A stretch of 64,000 nt of DNA from Streptomyces sp. ITFR-21 (GTDB taxonomy: Bacteria; Actinomycetota; Actinomycetes; Streptomycetales; Streptomycetaceae), in assembly GCF_031844685.1 (NCBI RefSeq), contig NZ_CP134605.1, positions 124,001 through 188,000 on the forward strand, read 5' to 3'. The notes under the pieces are model-generated. The model ran no database searches. It was given only the letters and a program-made list of their open reading frames with translations, and was not told the DNA's origin. The translations under genes and the position numbers were made by a program. How positions within the stretch are numbered: position 1 is the stretch's first letter; every line of letters begins with the position of its first letter. Positions 17,636-27,924 of the stretch are shown one piece after another.

Positions 17636-18592
17636 ATGGAACACGGCGGACACGGTATGCACATGGACCTGCCGCCGTTCACCCTCGGCCGGGGGCTGGC
17701 CTTCAGCGCCGGCGATCCGTTCTTCCTGACCGGCTGCCTGGTGCTGCTGGCGCTGTACGGGTGGGGGGTGCTGCGGCTGCGGCTGCGCGGCGACCACTGG
17801 TCGCCGGGCCGTACTGCGGCGTTCGCCACCGGGGTGCTGACGGTCGGTGCGACGATGTGCACCAGGCTCAACGACTACGGCATGGTGCTGTTCAGCGTGC
17901 ACATGGTGCAGCACATGATCCTCAGCATGCTCTCGCCGATCCTGCTGCTGCTCGGCGCCCCGGTGACACTGGCGCTGCGGGCGCTGCCGGCCGCCGGGCG
18001 CGGGCGCCTCGGGCCGCGTGAGCTGCTGGTGAGACTGCTGCACAGCCGGTTCGTGCGGTACGCGACCCATCCGGCGTTCACCATCCCGCTGTTCGTGGCG
18101 AGCCTGTACGGGCTGTACTTCACCCCGCTGTTCGACACGCTGATGGCCACCGGGGCCGGGCACATCGCGATGATGGTGCACTTCCTCGCCGTCGGCCTGG
18201 TCTTCTTCTGGCCGATCATGGGCGTTGATCCCGGACCGCACCGGCCGGGCTACGTCATGCGGATGCTGGAGCTGTTCGCGGGGATGCCGTTCCACGCGTT
18301 CTTCGGGATCGCGCTGATGATGGCGAGCGAGCCGATGGTCACCACGTTCGCGCATCCCGCGGCGTCGCTGGGGGTCGACCCGCTGGACGACCAGACGTCG
18401 GCCGGCGGTATCGCCTGGGCGTTCAGCGAGGTCCCGTCGGTCATCGTGCTGGTGGCGCTGCTCTTCCAGTGGTACATGTCCGAGCAGCGGCAGGCCCGCC
18501 GCTCGGACCGGGCCGCGGACCGGGACGGCGACGCGGAACTCGTCGCGTACAACGCGTACCTGGCGTCGCTGGACGCGCGCGGCCGCGGCTGA
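17636..18592 (+). CDS. Cytochrome c oxidase assembly protein (CtaG/caa3-type family)
   Basis: 318 residues, polytopic membrane protein. A short His/Met-rich head (MEHGGHGMHMDLPPF), possibly copper-binding, precedes six to seven hydrophobic segments, including HMVQHMILSMLSPILLLLGA, FWPIMGVDP and FHAFFGIALMMASEPMV, which are conserved in the CtaG-type oxidase assembly family. The conserved His residues within helices fit a role in delivering copper to the cytochrome oxidase CuB/CuA sites. ATG 17636 follows AAGGAGTG. It ends in a charged cytoplasmic tail. Stand-alone gene between a terminator and a PlsC-like gene. Confidence 0.88.
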   Translation: MEHGGHGMHMDLPPFTLGRGLAFSAGDPFFLTGCLVLLALYGWGVLRLRLRGDHWSPGRTAAFATGVLTVGATMCTRLNDYGMVLFSVHMVQHMILSMLSPILLLLGAPVTLALRALPAAGRGRLGPRELLVRLLHSRFVRYATHPAFTIPLFVASLYGLYFTPLFDTLMATGAGHIAMMVHFLAVGLVFFWPIMGVDPGPHRPGYVMRMLELFAGMPFHAFFGIALMMASEPMVTTFAHPAASLGVDPLDDQTSAGGIAWAFSEVPSVIVLVALLFQWYMSEQRQARRSDRAADRDGDAELVAYNAYLASLDARGRG

Positions 18593-18770
18593 CGGCAGCG
18601 CGCGGGCGGTCCGCCGGGCGAGCGGGTACGGACCGCGGACGCGGCGTCCGCCGGGCCGCCGCCGGCCCGCCCTGGTCGCGGCGGGCACGGGGGCACTACT
18701 CTGCCGGGGCGCCGGAGCACCGGGGTCGCGCAGCCGGGCGTGCCAGGGACCGGCCGGGGAGGTGGTCGCC

Positions 18771-19481
18771 GTGTTCTACCAGGTGCTGAAGTACGTGGTG
18801 CTGGGGCCGTTGCTGCGGCTGTTGTTCCGGCCGCGGATCGAGGGCCTGGAGAACGTGCCGGAGCACGGCGGCGCGATCATCGCGGGCAACCACCTCTCGT
18901 TCGCCGACCACTTCGTGATGCCGGCGATCCTGCCGCGGCGGATCACCTTCCTGGCGAAGGCCGAGTACTTCAACGGGCCCGGTGTCAGAGGCCGGCTGAC
19001 CGCCGCCTTCTTCCGCGGCATCGGCCAGATCCCGGTGGACCGCTCCGGCGGCAAGGGCGGCTCCGCCGTCGACGCGGCCCTCGCGGTGCTGGGCCGCGGC
19101 GAGTTGCTGGGCATCTACCCGGAGGGCACCAGGTCGCCCGACGGTCGGCTCTACCGGGGCCGTACGGGAGTCGCGGCGATGGCGCTGCGGGCGGGGACGC
19201 CGGTGATCCCGTGCGCGATGCTGGGGACCTTCGAACTCCAGCCGCCCGGCCGGACCCTGCCCCGGATGGGCCGGGTGACCATCCGCTTCGGCCGCCCGCT
19301 GGACTTCACCCGGTTCGCCGGCATGGAGGGGCAGCGGTACGCGGTGCGGTCGGTGACCGACGAGATCATGTACGAGATCATGGCGCTGTCCGGGCAGGAG
19401 TACGTCGACCGGTACGCCGGCGAGGTCAAGGCCGGGCAGCCGCGGCAAACCCGGGGCCGGCCGCGCCGCGGCTCCTCCTGA
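18771..19481 (+). CDS. 1-acyl-sn-glycerol-3-phosphate acyltransferase (PlsC-like)
   Basis: 236 residues. The PlsC motifs are present: GNHLSFADHF with the catalytic His41-x4-Asp46, IGQIPVDRSGGKGG, and YPEGTRSPDG (EGTRS at 118-122, glycerol phosphate binding), then VIPCAMLGTF. It transfers an acyl chain to lysophosphatidate in phospholipid synthesis, or to a related polyol-phosphate acceptor. I take GTG 18771, which is 8 nt after GGGGAGG; GTG 18762 overlaps that site. The C-terminus is basic. Streptomyces carry several paralogues, so the exact substrate is uncertain. Confidence 0.9.
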   Translation: MFYQVLKYVVLGPLLRLLFRPRIEGLENVPEHGGAIIAGNHLSFADHFVMPAILPRRITFLAKAEYFNGPGVRGRLTAAFFRGIGQIPVDRSGGKGGSAVDAALAVLGRGELLGIYPEGTRSPDGRLYRGRTGVAAMALRAGTPVIPCAMLGTFELQPPGRTLPRMGRVTIRFGRPLDFTRFAGMEGQRYAVRSVTDEIMYEIMALSGQEYVDRYAGEVKAGQPRQTRGRPRRGSS

Positions 19482-19582
19482 GCGCCGGACGACCCCCGGC
19501 GCCGGGCTGCGGACCGCCCCCGCCTGGGGTCGCTCGTCCGGTTGCTCGTTCGGGGCGCTCGTTCGGAGGCGCGGGTGAGGTG

Positions 19583-21187
19583 TCAGGGGGCGGGCGCGGG
19601 CGCCGCGTGCGGACCGCACACCACGTCGTGGCCGTCGAGCGCGCCGGTCAGCAGATAGTCGTCGACCCGGCTGTTGACGCAGGGGTTGACCAGCCCGGTG
19701 ACGCCGTGCGATCCGGCGTCCCGTTCGGTGACCAGCCGTGATCCGGCGAGCCTGCGGTGGAGTTCGAGCGCGCCGCCGTACGGGGTCGCCGCGTCGTCGG
19801 TGCTCTGCACGATCAGCACGGCCGGCAGTCCGCGCCGCGACCGTACGTCCACCGGGGTGCCCTGCGGCACCGGCCAGGTGGCGCAGGGCAGGTTCAGCCA
19901 CGCGTTGGACCAGGTGAGGAAGGGGAACTCGGCGGCGAGCGCGGTGCTGTCGCGGTCCCACTGCGGCCAACTCGTCGGCCACTGGGCGTCGTTGCACTCG
20001 ACCTCGGTGTAGACGGCGTTGCCGTTCTCCGCCGCGGTGTTGCCCGCGGTGTCGGCGGGGCGCGGTCCCGCCGCGTCCACCAGGGCCTTGGTGTCGCCGG
20101 CCCGGTAGCGGCTCCACACGCTCGCGACGGCGGTCCAGGCCGAGTCGTAGTAGGGCGCGTTCTGGAAGTAGCCGAGGAGTTCGGCCGGGCCGACGACGCC
20201 GCCGACGGGACGGGCCTTCGCGGCGGCGCGCAGGCGCTCCCAGTTCGCCTGCACCTCGGCCCGGGTGCCGCCGAGGTGGTAGGCGGTGTCGTACCGGGCC
20301 ACCCAGTCCTCCCAGTCCTGCCAGCGGGACTGGAAGGCGATGTCCTGGTCGAGGTTGTTCCGGTACCAGACCCGGTCCCGGGCGGGGTTGACCACGCTGT
20401 CCACGATCATCCGGCGCACGTGCGCGGGGAACAGGCTTGCGTAGACCGCGCCCAGGTAGCTGCCGTAGGAGACGCCGAGGTAGGTGAGCCGGCGCTCGCC
20501 GAGGGCCGCGCGGACGACGTCGAGGTCGCGTGCGGTGTCGGCGGTGGTCATCCGGGCCAGCACGGCCGCGCCGGTGCGCCGCAGGCAGCCCTCGGCGTAC
20601 GCGGCGACGCGTTGCCGCCCGGCCTGCTTGTCGGCCTCGCCGCCCGGCACCGGATCGGGCTTGGGCGCGGCGGCGAACTCCCGCGGGTCCTGGCAGGAGA
20701 CCGGCGCCGAGTGGCCGACGCCGCGCGGGTCGAAACCCACGAAGTCGTAGGCCCTGGCGGTCTTGGTCCACAGGGCCGCGCCGGTGGTGGCGCGCAGCGG
20801 GAAGCGCAGCCCCGAACCGCCGGGGCCGCCGGGGTTGTAGACCAGCGCGCCCTGCCGTTCCGCGGGGGTGCCGGTGCTCGGCGCGCGGTCCACCGCGAGC
20901 CGCACGGTGTCGCCGAACGGCTCGGCGTAGTCCACCGGCACGGTGACCCAGCCGCAGCGCACGGGCGCGGCCAGGCCCCAGCCGGCCGGGCAGTCCGCCC
21001 AGTCGACGCCGCGCCGCCGGGCGTCGCGGGCGGCGATCAGCTGGCCGACGGCCTCCGGGACGGTGCCGGGGACGGGTGCCGCGGCCGGCGGCGGTCCCGC
21101 GGTCGCCGCCGGGGCGGCGGCGAGGGCGGTCGCGAGCAGGGCTGCGGTGGAGACGAGCACGAGCGCGTGTCCCACAGTCGGTCGCAC
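19583..21187 (-). CDS. Secreted alpha/beta hydrolase, tripeptidyl aminopeptidase-like
   Basis: 534 residues from GTG 21187 with GGGAGG upstream. A Sec signal peptide (ALVLVSTAALLATALAAAPA) ends near residue 30. The catalytic domain has VYNPGGPGGSG (oxyanion loop), FDPRGVGHS, the nucleophile elbow GVSYGS with Ser240, Asp in IVQSTDDAATPYGGA and His in AGSHGVTG. This is the layout of Streptomyces tripeptidyl aminopeptidases (Tap/SlpD/SlpE group, peptidase family S33), which remove N-terminal tripeptides from secreted proteins. Sits immediately downstream of the urease operon on the same strand, 241 nt away. Confidence 0.9.
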   Translation of the reverse strand: MRPTVGHALVLVSTAALLATALAAAPAATAGPPPAAAPVPGTVPEAVGQLIAARDARRRGVDWADCPAGWGLAAPVRCGWVTVPVDYAEPFGDTVRLAVDRAPSTGTPAERQGALVYNPGGPGGSGLRFPLRATTGAALWTKTARAYDFVGFDPRGVGHSAPVSCQDPREFAAAPKPDPVPGGEADKQAGRQRVAAYAEGCLRRTGAAVLARMTTADTARDLDVVRAALGERRLTYLGVSYGSYLGAVYASLFPAHVRRMIVDSVVNPARDRVWYRNNLDQDIAFQSRWQDWEDWVARYDTAYHLGGTRAEVQANWERLRAAAKARPVGGVVGPAELLGYFQNAPYYDSAWTAVASVWSRYRAGDTKALVDAAGPRPADTAGNTAAENGNAVYTEVECNDAQWPTSWPQWDRDSTALAAEFPFLTWSNAWLNLPCATWPVPQGTPVDVRSRRGLPAVLIVQSTDDAATPYGGALELHRRLAGSRLVTERDAGSHGVTGLVNPCVNSRVDDYLLTGALDGHDVVCGPHAAPAPAP

Positions 21188-21428
21188 AGGCCGGACCTCC
21201 CGCTGAAGAACCGTGCCGGGCGGCCACGGTGATCACAGTGCTGAGGTGCGGATACGTTCCCCGGTGGGCCGGGCGTGAACAGCGCAGCCGGGTGATTCCC
21301 GGTCGGGCCGCCGGGCGCGGACGAGGTCGCCCGCGCCCGCCGCGGTCCGGGCGGGCCGCGGTCCGGGCGGGCCGCGTCGGCGGCGGGCCGGGCGGGGAGT
21401 CCGGCGGCGGCGCGGCCGGCCGCGCCGG

Positions 21429-22204
21429 TCAGCGGTTGCGGGCCGCGGCCAGCCCCTGGTCCAGCAGCCGGCGCAGCCGCAGGCCGTCGGCGGCGACCGC
21501 GGTCACCAGCAGCGCGGGGCCGGCCAGCGGGGTCAGCGCGGCCCGGCCGTCGGCCGGATCGGCGGTGAGGACCAGGGGTTTGGCCGGGGGCGACCCCAGG
21601 TCCGGGTCGACCAGCAGGACCTGGCCGACCGCCCGGTACGGGCCGAGGACGGCGGGCCCGGACCAGGCGGGCGCTGCCGGGCCGAAGACGAGTTCCTGGT
21701 CGAGCAGCGGGCGGCCCGCGCGGCGGACGGTGAGCCGGGTGGCCAGGTCGCCCGGGGGTTCGGCGTGCCGGCCCAGTATCTGCTCATCGCGCAGCACCAG
21801 CCGGGCGGTCGCGGCGAGTTCGACCAGGGTCGTCATCCGCAGCGAGCTCCCGCGGGCCGAGATCAGCGGCTCCGGCAGCCACGTGAGCGCCGCGTCGTCG
21901 CCGACGGTCAACCGGATGTCGTACGCCGCCGGTTCGCCGTCCAGGGCGGGCAGCGCGAGGGTCGCGGCGGCCGCTCCGACCACCAGCCGCGCGCCGCGGT
22001 CGACCTCGGCCTCGACCCGCAGCCGGTCGCCGCCCAGCGGCGCGCTCATCGCCCCGACCAGGATCACCGTGCCGCCCCGGGAGCGGCGCAGGGCGAGCGG
22101 ACCCTCGCCGGCGAGCAGCGGCAGCGCGGTGCCGCCCCGCCCGTCGGCGACGGCCCTGATCCGGGCGACGGCGCTGACGCCGCGTGCGGTCGCCCCGCGT
22201 GCCG

Positions 22205-22208
<4 letters not shown>
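21429..22208 (-). CDS. ureD: Urease accessory protein UreD
   Basis: 259 residues. GTG 22208 overlaps the ureG stop (GTGA, 22205-22208), so translation is coupled. UreD features: [34 protein letters not shown] and [20 protein letters not shown]. UreD forms the UreD-F-G complex that brings nickel to apo-urease. It is shorter and less conserved than enterobacterial UreD, as usual in actinomycetes. Last gene of the operon. Confidence 0.9.
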
Positions 22209-22900
<692 letters not shown>

Positions 22901-22946
22901 GGCGGGCTCCCTTGGGATGAGGGGTGCGAGGCGGTGGCGGCCGGCT

Positions 22947-23633
22947 TCAGGAGGCGAACAGTCTGACCGGCCAGGTCGCGTGGTGTTCGGCGGCGATGTC
23001 GAGCAGCGGGGCCGACACGGCGGGCAGCGCGGCCGGGCCCTCGGTCATGGCGCGGGCGGCCGCGGCGCGGGCGGCGGCGGCGACCTCGTCCATCTCGGGG
23101 GCCAGGTGCGCCAGGACGGCGGCGGCGTGGAACGGGTCGAGGCCGAGCAGGCGGACGGCGGCGGTGGCGGGCGCGCTGCCGGACTCGTAGACGGCGGCGT
23201 GCGCGGCGTCCAGGGGCTGGAGGCCGGCCGCGCGGGCGGTGAGGCCGAGGACGACGGGGTGGTGGGCGCCGCGGGGCCGGTCGGCGGCGACGCGGTCGAG
23301 CGCGGGGCCGGGCCAGGCGGCGCGGGCGGCGCGCAGCAGCTGGCGGCCCAGCCGCCGGGAGACCGCCCGCAGGGCCGGCGCGGGGGTGCGGGCGTCGGCC
23401 GCCTCGTCCAGCGCGAGCGGGTCGAGTCCGGTGGTCGCCGCCGCGGCCAGTGCGGCGGCGACCAGTCCGGTGGTGTGCAGCCGGCCGCGGCAGAACTCCG
23501 CGAGCGTGGCCGCGTCGTGGACCCGGCCGTCGGCGACCGCCGCCTCCGCGCCGCCGGAGTGCGCGTGGCCGCCGGCCGGAAAGCGGCCGTCGGCGAGCAG
23601 CAGCAGGGCGGAACGGGCGGCGGGCGGCGTCAT
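22947..23633 (-). CDS. ureF: Urease accessory protein UreF
   Basis: 228 residues, mostly helical. It opens [20 protein letters not shown], the UreF signature, and has the family's [20 protein letters not shown] and [20 protein letters not shown]. UreF bridges UreD and UreG and acts as a fidelity/GTPase-activating factor in metallocentre assembly. ATG 23633, 23 nt downstream of the ureC stop. Ala-rich composition fits the genome average. Confidence 0.93.
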   Translation of the reverse strand: MTPPAARSALLLLADGRFPAGGHAHSGGAEAAVADGRVHDAATLAEFCRGRLHTTGLVAAALAAAATTGLDPLALDEAADARTPAPALRAVSRRLGRQLLRAARAAWPGPALDRVAADRPRGAHHPVVLGLTARAAGLQPLDAAHAAVYESGSAPATAAVRLLGLDPFHAAAVLAHLAPEMDEVAAAARAAAARAMTEGPAALPAVSAPLLDIAAEHHATWPVRLFAS

Positions 23634-23656
23634 CGGGTCCTCGGATCCATCGGCCC

Positions 23657-25378
23657 TCAGAAGAGGAAGTACCGCTGGGCCATGGGCAGTTCGGGGGCGG
23701 GCGCGGGCTCCACCACCTCGCCGTCGATCCGGACGGTGAAGGTGTCGGGCTCCACCTCAACCACCGGCAGCGCGTCGTTCTCCCGCATGTCCGCCTTGGT
23801 GAGCGCCCGGGTGTTGCGGGTCGCGACGAAGTTTTTTCCGAGTCCGAGCCGTTCGGGCAGCCCGTCCTCAAGTGCCGCCTCGGTGACGAAGTTGACCGAG
23901 TTCAGCGCGGGGGCGGCGCCGACCCCGCCGAACATCGGCCGGGGAAGCATGGGCTGCGGGGTCGGGATGGAGGCGTTGGCGTCGCCCACCTGCGCGTACG
24001 CGATCTGGCCGCCTTTGATGACCAGTTGCGGTTTCACGCCGAAGAACGCGGGCTCCCAGAGCACCAGGTCGGCCAGCTTGCCCGCCTCGACGGAGCCGAT
24101 CTCGGCGTCGAGTCCCTGTGCCACCGCGGGATTGATGGTGTATTTGGCGACGTAGCGCCGGGCCCGGTGGTTGTCGGCCGGGCCGTCGCCCGGCAGTGCC
24201 CCGCGCCGGCGCTTCATGACGTGCGCGGTCTGCCAGGTGCGCAGCGCGACCTCGCCGATCCGGCCCATGGCCTGCGAGTCGGAGCTGATGATGCTGATCG
24301 CGCCGAGGTCGTGCAGGACGTCCTCGGCGGCGATGGTGGACGGCCGGATGCGCGACTCGGCGAAGGCCAGGTCCTCCGGGACCGCCGGGTTGAGGTGGTG
24401 GCAGACCATCAGCATGTCGAGATGCTCCTCGACGGTGTTGACGGTGTGCGGCCGGGTCGGGTTGGTGGACGAGGGCAGGACGTGCGGCTGGGAGACGACG
24501 GTGATGATGTCGGGCGCGTGCCCGCCTCCCGCGCCTTCGGTGTGGTAGGCGTGGATGCCTCGGCCGGCGATGGCCGCGAGAGTGTCCTCGACGAACCCGG
24601 CCTCGTTCAGTGTGTCGGTGTGGATGGCGAGTTGGGCGCCGGTCCGCTCGCACACCGTCAGGCACGCGTCGATCGCCGCCGGGGTGGCTCCCCAGTCCTC
24701 GTGGATCTTGAAGCCGACCGCGCCGGCCTTCAGCTGGTCGTACATGGACCGCTCGCTGACGGTGTTGCCCTTGCCGAGCAGCCCGACGTTGACCGGGTAC
24801 GCCTCCAGGCCGGCGAACATCCGGGCCAGGTGCCAGCCGCCGGGGGTGACGGTGGTGGCCTTGGTGCCTTCGGCGGGGCCGGTGCCGCCGCCGACGACGG
24901 TGGTGACGCCGGTGGCCAGTGCCTGGGTCATCAAGGTGGGCGAGATGAAGTGCACGTGGGCGTCGATCGTCCCGGCGGTGAGGATCCTGCCGTTGCCGGC
25001 GATCACCTCGGTCTCGGGGCCGATGACGAGGTCGGGGTGCACCCCGTCCATCGTCTCGGGGTTGCCGGCCTTGCCGAGGGCGGCGATCCGGCCGTCCCTG
25101 ATGCCGACGTCCGCCTTGACCACGCCCCAGTGGTCGAGCACGACGGCTCCGGTGATCACCGTGTCGGGGGCGCCCTCGGCCCTGGTGGTGCGCCCCTGGC
25201 CCATGGACTCGCGGATCACCTTGCCGCCGCCGAACACCGCCTCGTCCCCGGCCAGGCCCGGTCCGCCGGACAGGTCGCGCTCGACCTCGATCAGCAGGTC
25301 GGTGTCGGCGAGCCGGATCCGGTCGCCCGTGGTGGGGCCGAAAAGGTCGGCGTATACGGCCCGGGAGAGTTCAGGCAC
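23657..25378 (-). CDS. ureC: Urease subunit alpha (catalytic)
   Basis: 573 residues, full length. Metal ligands His141 and His143 in TIDAHVHF; the carbamylated Lys224 in [10 protein letters not shown]; active-site segment [20 protein letters not shown]; Asp in [10 protein letters not shown]. It hydrolyses urea to ammonia and carbamate at a dinickel centre. GTG 25378 overlaps the last 8 nt of ureB. The C-terminal phenylalanine (RYFLF) is normal for the family. Confidence 0.97.
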   Translation of the reverse strand: MPELSRAVYADLFGPTTGDRIRLADTDLLIEVERDLSGGPGLAGDEAVFGGGKVIRESMGQGRTTRAEGAPDTVITGAVVLDHWGVVKADVGIRDGRIAALGKAGNPETMDGVHPDLVIGPETEVIAGNGRILTAGTIDAHVHFISPTLMTQALATGVTTVVGGGTGPAEGTKATTVTPGGWHLARMFAGLEAYPVNVGLLGKGNTVSERSMYDQLKAGAVGFKIHEDWGATPAAIDACLTVCERTGAQLAIHTDTLNEAGFVEDTLAAIAGRGIHAYHTEGAGGGHAPDIITVVSQPHVLPSSTNPTRPHTVNTVEEHLDMLMVCHHLNPAVPEDLAFAESRIRPSTIAAEDVLHDLGAISIISSDSQAMGRIGEVALRTWQTAHVMKRRRGALPGDGPADNHRARRYVAKYTINPAVAQGLDAEIGSVEAGKLADLVLWEPAFFGVKPQLVIKGGQIAYAQVGDANASIPTPQPMLPRPMFGGVGAAPALNSVNFVTEAALEDGLPERLGLGKNFVATRNTRALTKADMRENDALPVVEVEPDTFTVRIDGEVVEPAPAPELPMAQRYFLF

Positions 25379-25736
25379 GCTCGGCTCCGTTCCCGGCGGG
25401 GTCCGCCGTGTCGTCGCCGCCGGGGGCCGCGTCGAGCGGGCCGGCGATCCGGCCGCGCAGCCCCGCGACGATCCGCTGTCCGGCGACGGGCACCAGTTCG
25501 ACCTCGGCGGGGATGCCGGGCTCGAAGCGTACGGCGGTGCCGGCCGCGATGTTCAGCCGCAGGCCGTGGGCCGCCGCGCGGTCGAAGCTCAGGCCCGGGT
25601 TGGCCTCGGCGAAGTGGTAGTGCGAGCCGACCTGGATCGGCCGGTCCGCGGCGTTGAGCACGGCCAGCCGGGTGACCGGGCGGCCGGCGTTCAGCGGCAC
25701 CGGGTCCGGCGCGTGCAGGATCTCTCCGGGAATCAC
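25371..25736 (-). CDS. ureB: Urease subunit beta
   Basis: 121 residues from GTG 25736. Shows the UreB pattern [43 protein letters not shown] and [13 protein letters not shown]. Structural subunit of the urease trimer. It starts 11 nt after ureA and overlaps ureC by 8 nt, so the three structural genes are translationally coupled. Its last ~25 residues (Pro/Gly/Asp-rich) extend a little beyond the usual end. Confidence 0.96.
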   Translation of the reverse strand: MIPGEILHAPDPVPLNAGRPVTRLAVLNAADRPIQVGSHYHFAEANPGLSFDRAAAHGLRLNIAAGTAVRFEPGIPAEVELVPVAGQRIVAGLRGRIAGPLDAAPGGDDTADPAGNGAERA

Positions 25737-25747
25737 GGCGGCTCCCC

Positions 25748-26050
25748 TCAGACGATCGGCTGGTGGACGGTGACGAGCTTGGTGCCGTCCGGGAAGGTGG
25801 CCTCGACCTGTACGTCGGGGATCATCTCCGGGATGCCCTCCATGACGTCCTCCCGGGTCAGCACGGTCCGGCCGGACGCCATGAGTTCGGCCACGGTCCG
25901 GCCGTCGCGGGCGCCCTCCAGGAGGTGGGCGGTGATCAGGGCGACCGCCTCCGGGTGGTTGAGCCGCAGCCCGCGGGCGCGCCGCCGGGCCGCCACGTCG
26001 GCGGCCACATGGATGAGCAGCCGTTCCTGCTCATGGGGGGTCAACCGCAC
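25748..26050 (-). CDS. ureA: Urease subunit gamma
   Basis: 100 residues from GTG 26050. Nearly textbook Ure[73 protein letters not shown]. First gene of the minus-strand operon ureABCFGD; the ribosome site GAGGT lies upstream and the promoter should lie in the ~160 bp before it, towards the antitoxin gene. No ureE, urea transporter or nickel transporter is adjacent. Confidence 0.97.
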   Translation of the reverse strand: MRLTPHEQERLLIHVAADVAARRRARGLRLNHPEAVALITAHLLEGARDGRTVAELMASGRTVLTREDVMEGIPEMIPDVQVEATFPDGTKLVTVHQPIV

Positions 26051-26208
26051 AGCTCTACCTCACAGTCGTCCGGGTTCCGCGAGATTAGTTCGACGGCGTT
26101 TCGACGGGGTTAACGGTTGTTACGGGCAGCCGTCACGGGCCGCGGCCGGGCGGTACGCGGGCCGGTTCCGCGCCCCGGCCGGCCCCGGAACCGCCCGGAC
26201 GGCCCTGG

Positions 26209-26487
26209 TCAGCGCGCGTCGGGACCGCGCCGCTCGGCGGCGATGCCGAACCGCCGGCGTTCGCCCGTGGCGGACGCCCGGGAGCCGACGGTGGACACCG
26301 TGCTGATCACCCGCTCCTCCGGCCGTTCGTCGAGATCGCGCAGTCGTTGCAGGTCGGCGGCCGAGACCAGGGCGACGAGCGGCTTGCCGTGGCGGGTCAG
26401 CACCACCTGTTCACCGCCGTAGACCACGCGGTTGATGAGCTCGGCGAGCTCGGCCCGCGCTTGTGTCACCGGGACGTCATGGGTCAT
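26209..26487 (-). CDS. Phd/YefM-family antitoxin, no classical toxin gene beside it
   Basis: 92 residues from ATG 26487 (GGGGAG close upstream; two other in-frame ATGs at 26496 and 26499 have no ribosome site). Pattern [50 protein letters not shown] is the Phd/YefM N-terminal DNA-binding dimer. The C-terminal tail, normally the toxin-wrapping arm, is Arg-rich here. No RelE/YoeB/Doc gene follows; the next gene downstream is ureA. Instead it is divergent from a ClpP paralogue, with a TGTAC palindrome between, the core recognised by YefM in E. coli. Probably a DNA-binding regulator; whether it has a distant toxin is unknown. Confidence 0.82.
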   Translation of the reverse strand: MTHDVPVTQARAELAELINRVVYGGEQVVLTRHGKPLVALVSAADLQRLRDLDERPEERVISTVSTVGSRASATGERRRFGIAAERRGPDAR

Positions 26488-26505
26488 GCTCCCCATCATA
26501 TCGAG

Positions 26506-26522
26506 ATGTACGTCCTGTACAT
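26506..26522. promoter_or_regulatory. TGTAC palindrome between yefM-like and clpP genes
   Basis: ATGTAC-GTCCT-GTACAT (6-bp perfect arms) starts 19 bp before the antitoxin ATG and 43 bp before clpP. It contains TGTACA, the core of E. coli YefM-YoeB operators. The position allows control of both divergent promoters. Confidence 0.6.
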
Positions 26523-26564
26523 TTTATGCAGAGGGACGTATCGGAAACGCCGGAGGTGCCTGCC

Positions 26565-27200
26565 ATGTCCTATCCCACCGCCCGCTATGTGCTGCCGGAG
26601 TTCACCGAGCGCAGCAGCAACGGGGTGCGCACCACGGACCCCTACTCCAAGCTGCTCCAGGAGCGGATCGTCTTCCTGGGCACGCAGATCGACGACACCT
26701 CGGCGAACGACGTGATGGCCCAGCTCATCCACCTGGAGAGCGCCGCCCCCGACCAGGACATCAGCCTGTACGTCAACTCCCCCGGCGGCTCCTTCTCGGC
26801 GATGACCGCGATCTACGACACCATGCAGTTCGTGTCCTGCGACGTGGCGACGGTGTGCATCGGCCAGGCGGCCTCCGCCGCAGCGGTGCTGCTGGCCGCC
26901 GGCCGGCCGGGCAAGCGGATGGCCACCCCGGGCGCCCGGATCCTGATCCACCAGCCGTCCCTGGGCGAGGCGGTCCGGGGCCCGGTCTCCGACCTGGAGA
27001 TCCAGGCCGCGGAGATGCTGCGCACCCGCGAACAACTGGAGACGCTACTGGCCCGGCACACCGGCCAGGACCGCGCGCGGATCCGGACCGATATCGAGCG
27101 GGACAAGGTCTTCGACGCCGAGTCCGCCGTGGCGTACGGGCTCGTCGACCGGCTGACCACCAGCCGCAAGGCCGACGCGGCCCCGCACACCCCGCGGTGA
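26565..27200 (+). CDS. ClpP-family ATP-dependent protease proteolytic subunit (paralogue)
   Basis: 211 residues. Complete ClpP fold: [26 protein letters not shown], catalytic Ser104 in [12 protein letters not shown], His129 in [10 protein letters not shown], and the acidic [20 protein letters not shown] end where the catalytic Asp lies. ATG 26565 is preceded by GGAGGT. It is not beside clpX or a second clpP, so it is one of the extra paralogues seen in Streptomyces, which form mixed tetradecamers with Clp ATPases. The divergent antitoxin gene and shared palindrome suggest special regulation. A small gene follows in the same frame after the stop. Confidence 0.93.
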   Translation: MSYPTARYVLPEFTERSSNGVRTTDPYSKLLQERIVFLGTQIDDTSANDVMAQLIHLESAAPDQDISLYVNSPGGSFSAMTAIYDTMQFVSCDVATVCIGQAASAAAVLLAAGRPGKRMATPGARILIHQPSLGEAVRGPVSDLEIQAAEMLRTREQLETLLARHTGQDRARIRTDIERDKVFDAESAVAYGLVDRLTTSRKADAAPHTPR

Positions 27201-27206
27201 ACCGCG

Positions 27207-27527
27207 GTGGTCCCGGAACTGCCGCCGCTGCCCGCCCTGACCCGCTCCGAGGGCGAACTGGTCGACCGCTATCTGGAGATGGTGGACCTGCTGGGCCGGA
27301 TCAACCCGTCTCGCGCCACTGACACCTATTCGGCGCTGCGCGCGGCCCAGGCGCTGGTCGGCAGGGCGGTGGCGCTCAAGGAGGCGCTCACCGTGATGCA
27401 CATGCGCGGGGAGACCGAACTGCACCACGTCACCCTCGGCCGGGCACTGCGGGTGCTGGACGGCGAGCGCCGCTCCGGGCACGTCACGGTGGCGCCTGAC
27501 CCGGCCGCCCCGCCGCCGGAGCGCTGA
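27207..27527 (+). CDS. Small helical protein of unknown function coupled to clpP
   Basis: 106 residues from GTG 27207, only 6 nt after the clpP stop and in the same reading frame, with no ribosome site of its own, so it must depend on translation of clpP. The sequence is mostly amphipathic helix: LTRSEGELVDRYLEMVDLLG, RINPSRATDTYSALRAAQAL, VGRAVALKEALTVMHMRGET, ending in a Pro-rich tail. I do not recognise a family. Placement suggests an adaptor or regulator of the ClpP paralogue; this is inference only. Confidence 0.6.
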   Translation: MVPELPPLPALTRSEGELVDRYLEMVDLLGRINPSRATDTYSALRAAQALVGRAVALKEALTVMHMRGETELHHVTLGRALRVLDGERRSGHVTVAPDPAAPPPER

Positions 27528-27800
27528 GCCGCCCGGTCCGGCCCCGGACCGCCGCCCGACCGGTCACGCGCCGACTCCGGTCCGGCCGCGGTCCGGCCGC
27601 GGTCCGGTGACCGTGCGTCACAGACTCGTCCGCCGCGGCCGCGCGGGCGGCTCAGCCCATTGGTCTAGCCGGTTACCCGCCGCCGGAAGCCGGCGCGGTT
27701 ACGCGGACCGGCCGGGCACCGGTCGGCGCCGGGACCGTCAGGGCAGGTCAGCAGCCGGGCACCGATCAACACAAAAGGAACATGCGGGGCTATGCTCCCA
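27528..27800. other. Gene-free interval before the riboswitch promoter
   Basis: Contains an 8-bp hairpin just after the small gene (CGGTCCGG at 27534-27541 pairing with 27544-27551), a plausible weak terminator, then GC-rich repeats of CGGTCCGGCC. Composition drops in GC from about 27760, where the next promoter is expected. No CDS. Confidence 0.45.
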
Positions 27801-27812
27801 TTCAGCGTTATA

Positions 27813-27826
27813 GTGATGAACATCAC
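27813..27826. promoter_or_regulatory. CRP-type palindrome and TATAGT box before the riboswitch
   Basis: GTGATG-AA-CATCAC fits the GTGA-N6-TCAC core bound by CRP-family regulators. It directly follows and overlaps TATAGT (27809-27814), a good -10 hexamer, about 110 bp ahead of the riboswitch. CRP and a c-di-AMP riboswitch are both reported to control the muralytic enzyme gene rpfA in Streptomyces. Confidence 0.5.
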
Positions 27827-27924
27827 AAAGAGCGTTTCTGTCACTGCGCGGACACTCCAGGTGCGTAACCATCCGTGGTGACGACAAGCCCCCGCCACCG
27901 TGACGGGGCGGTCTGCGTGGACGC

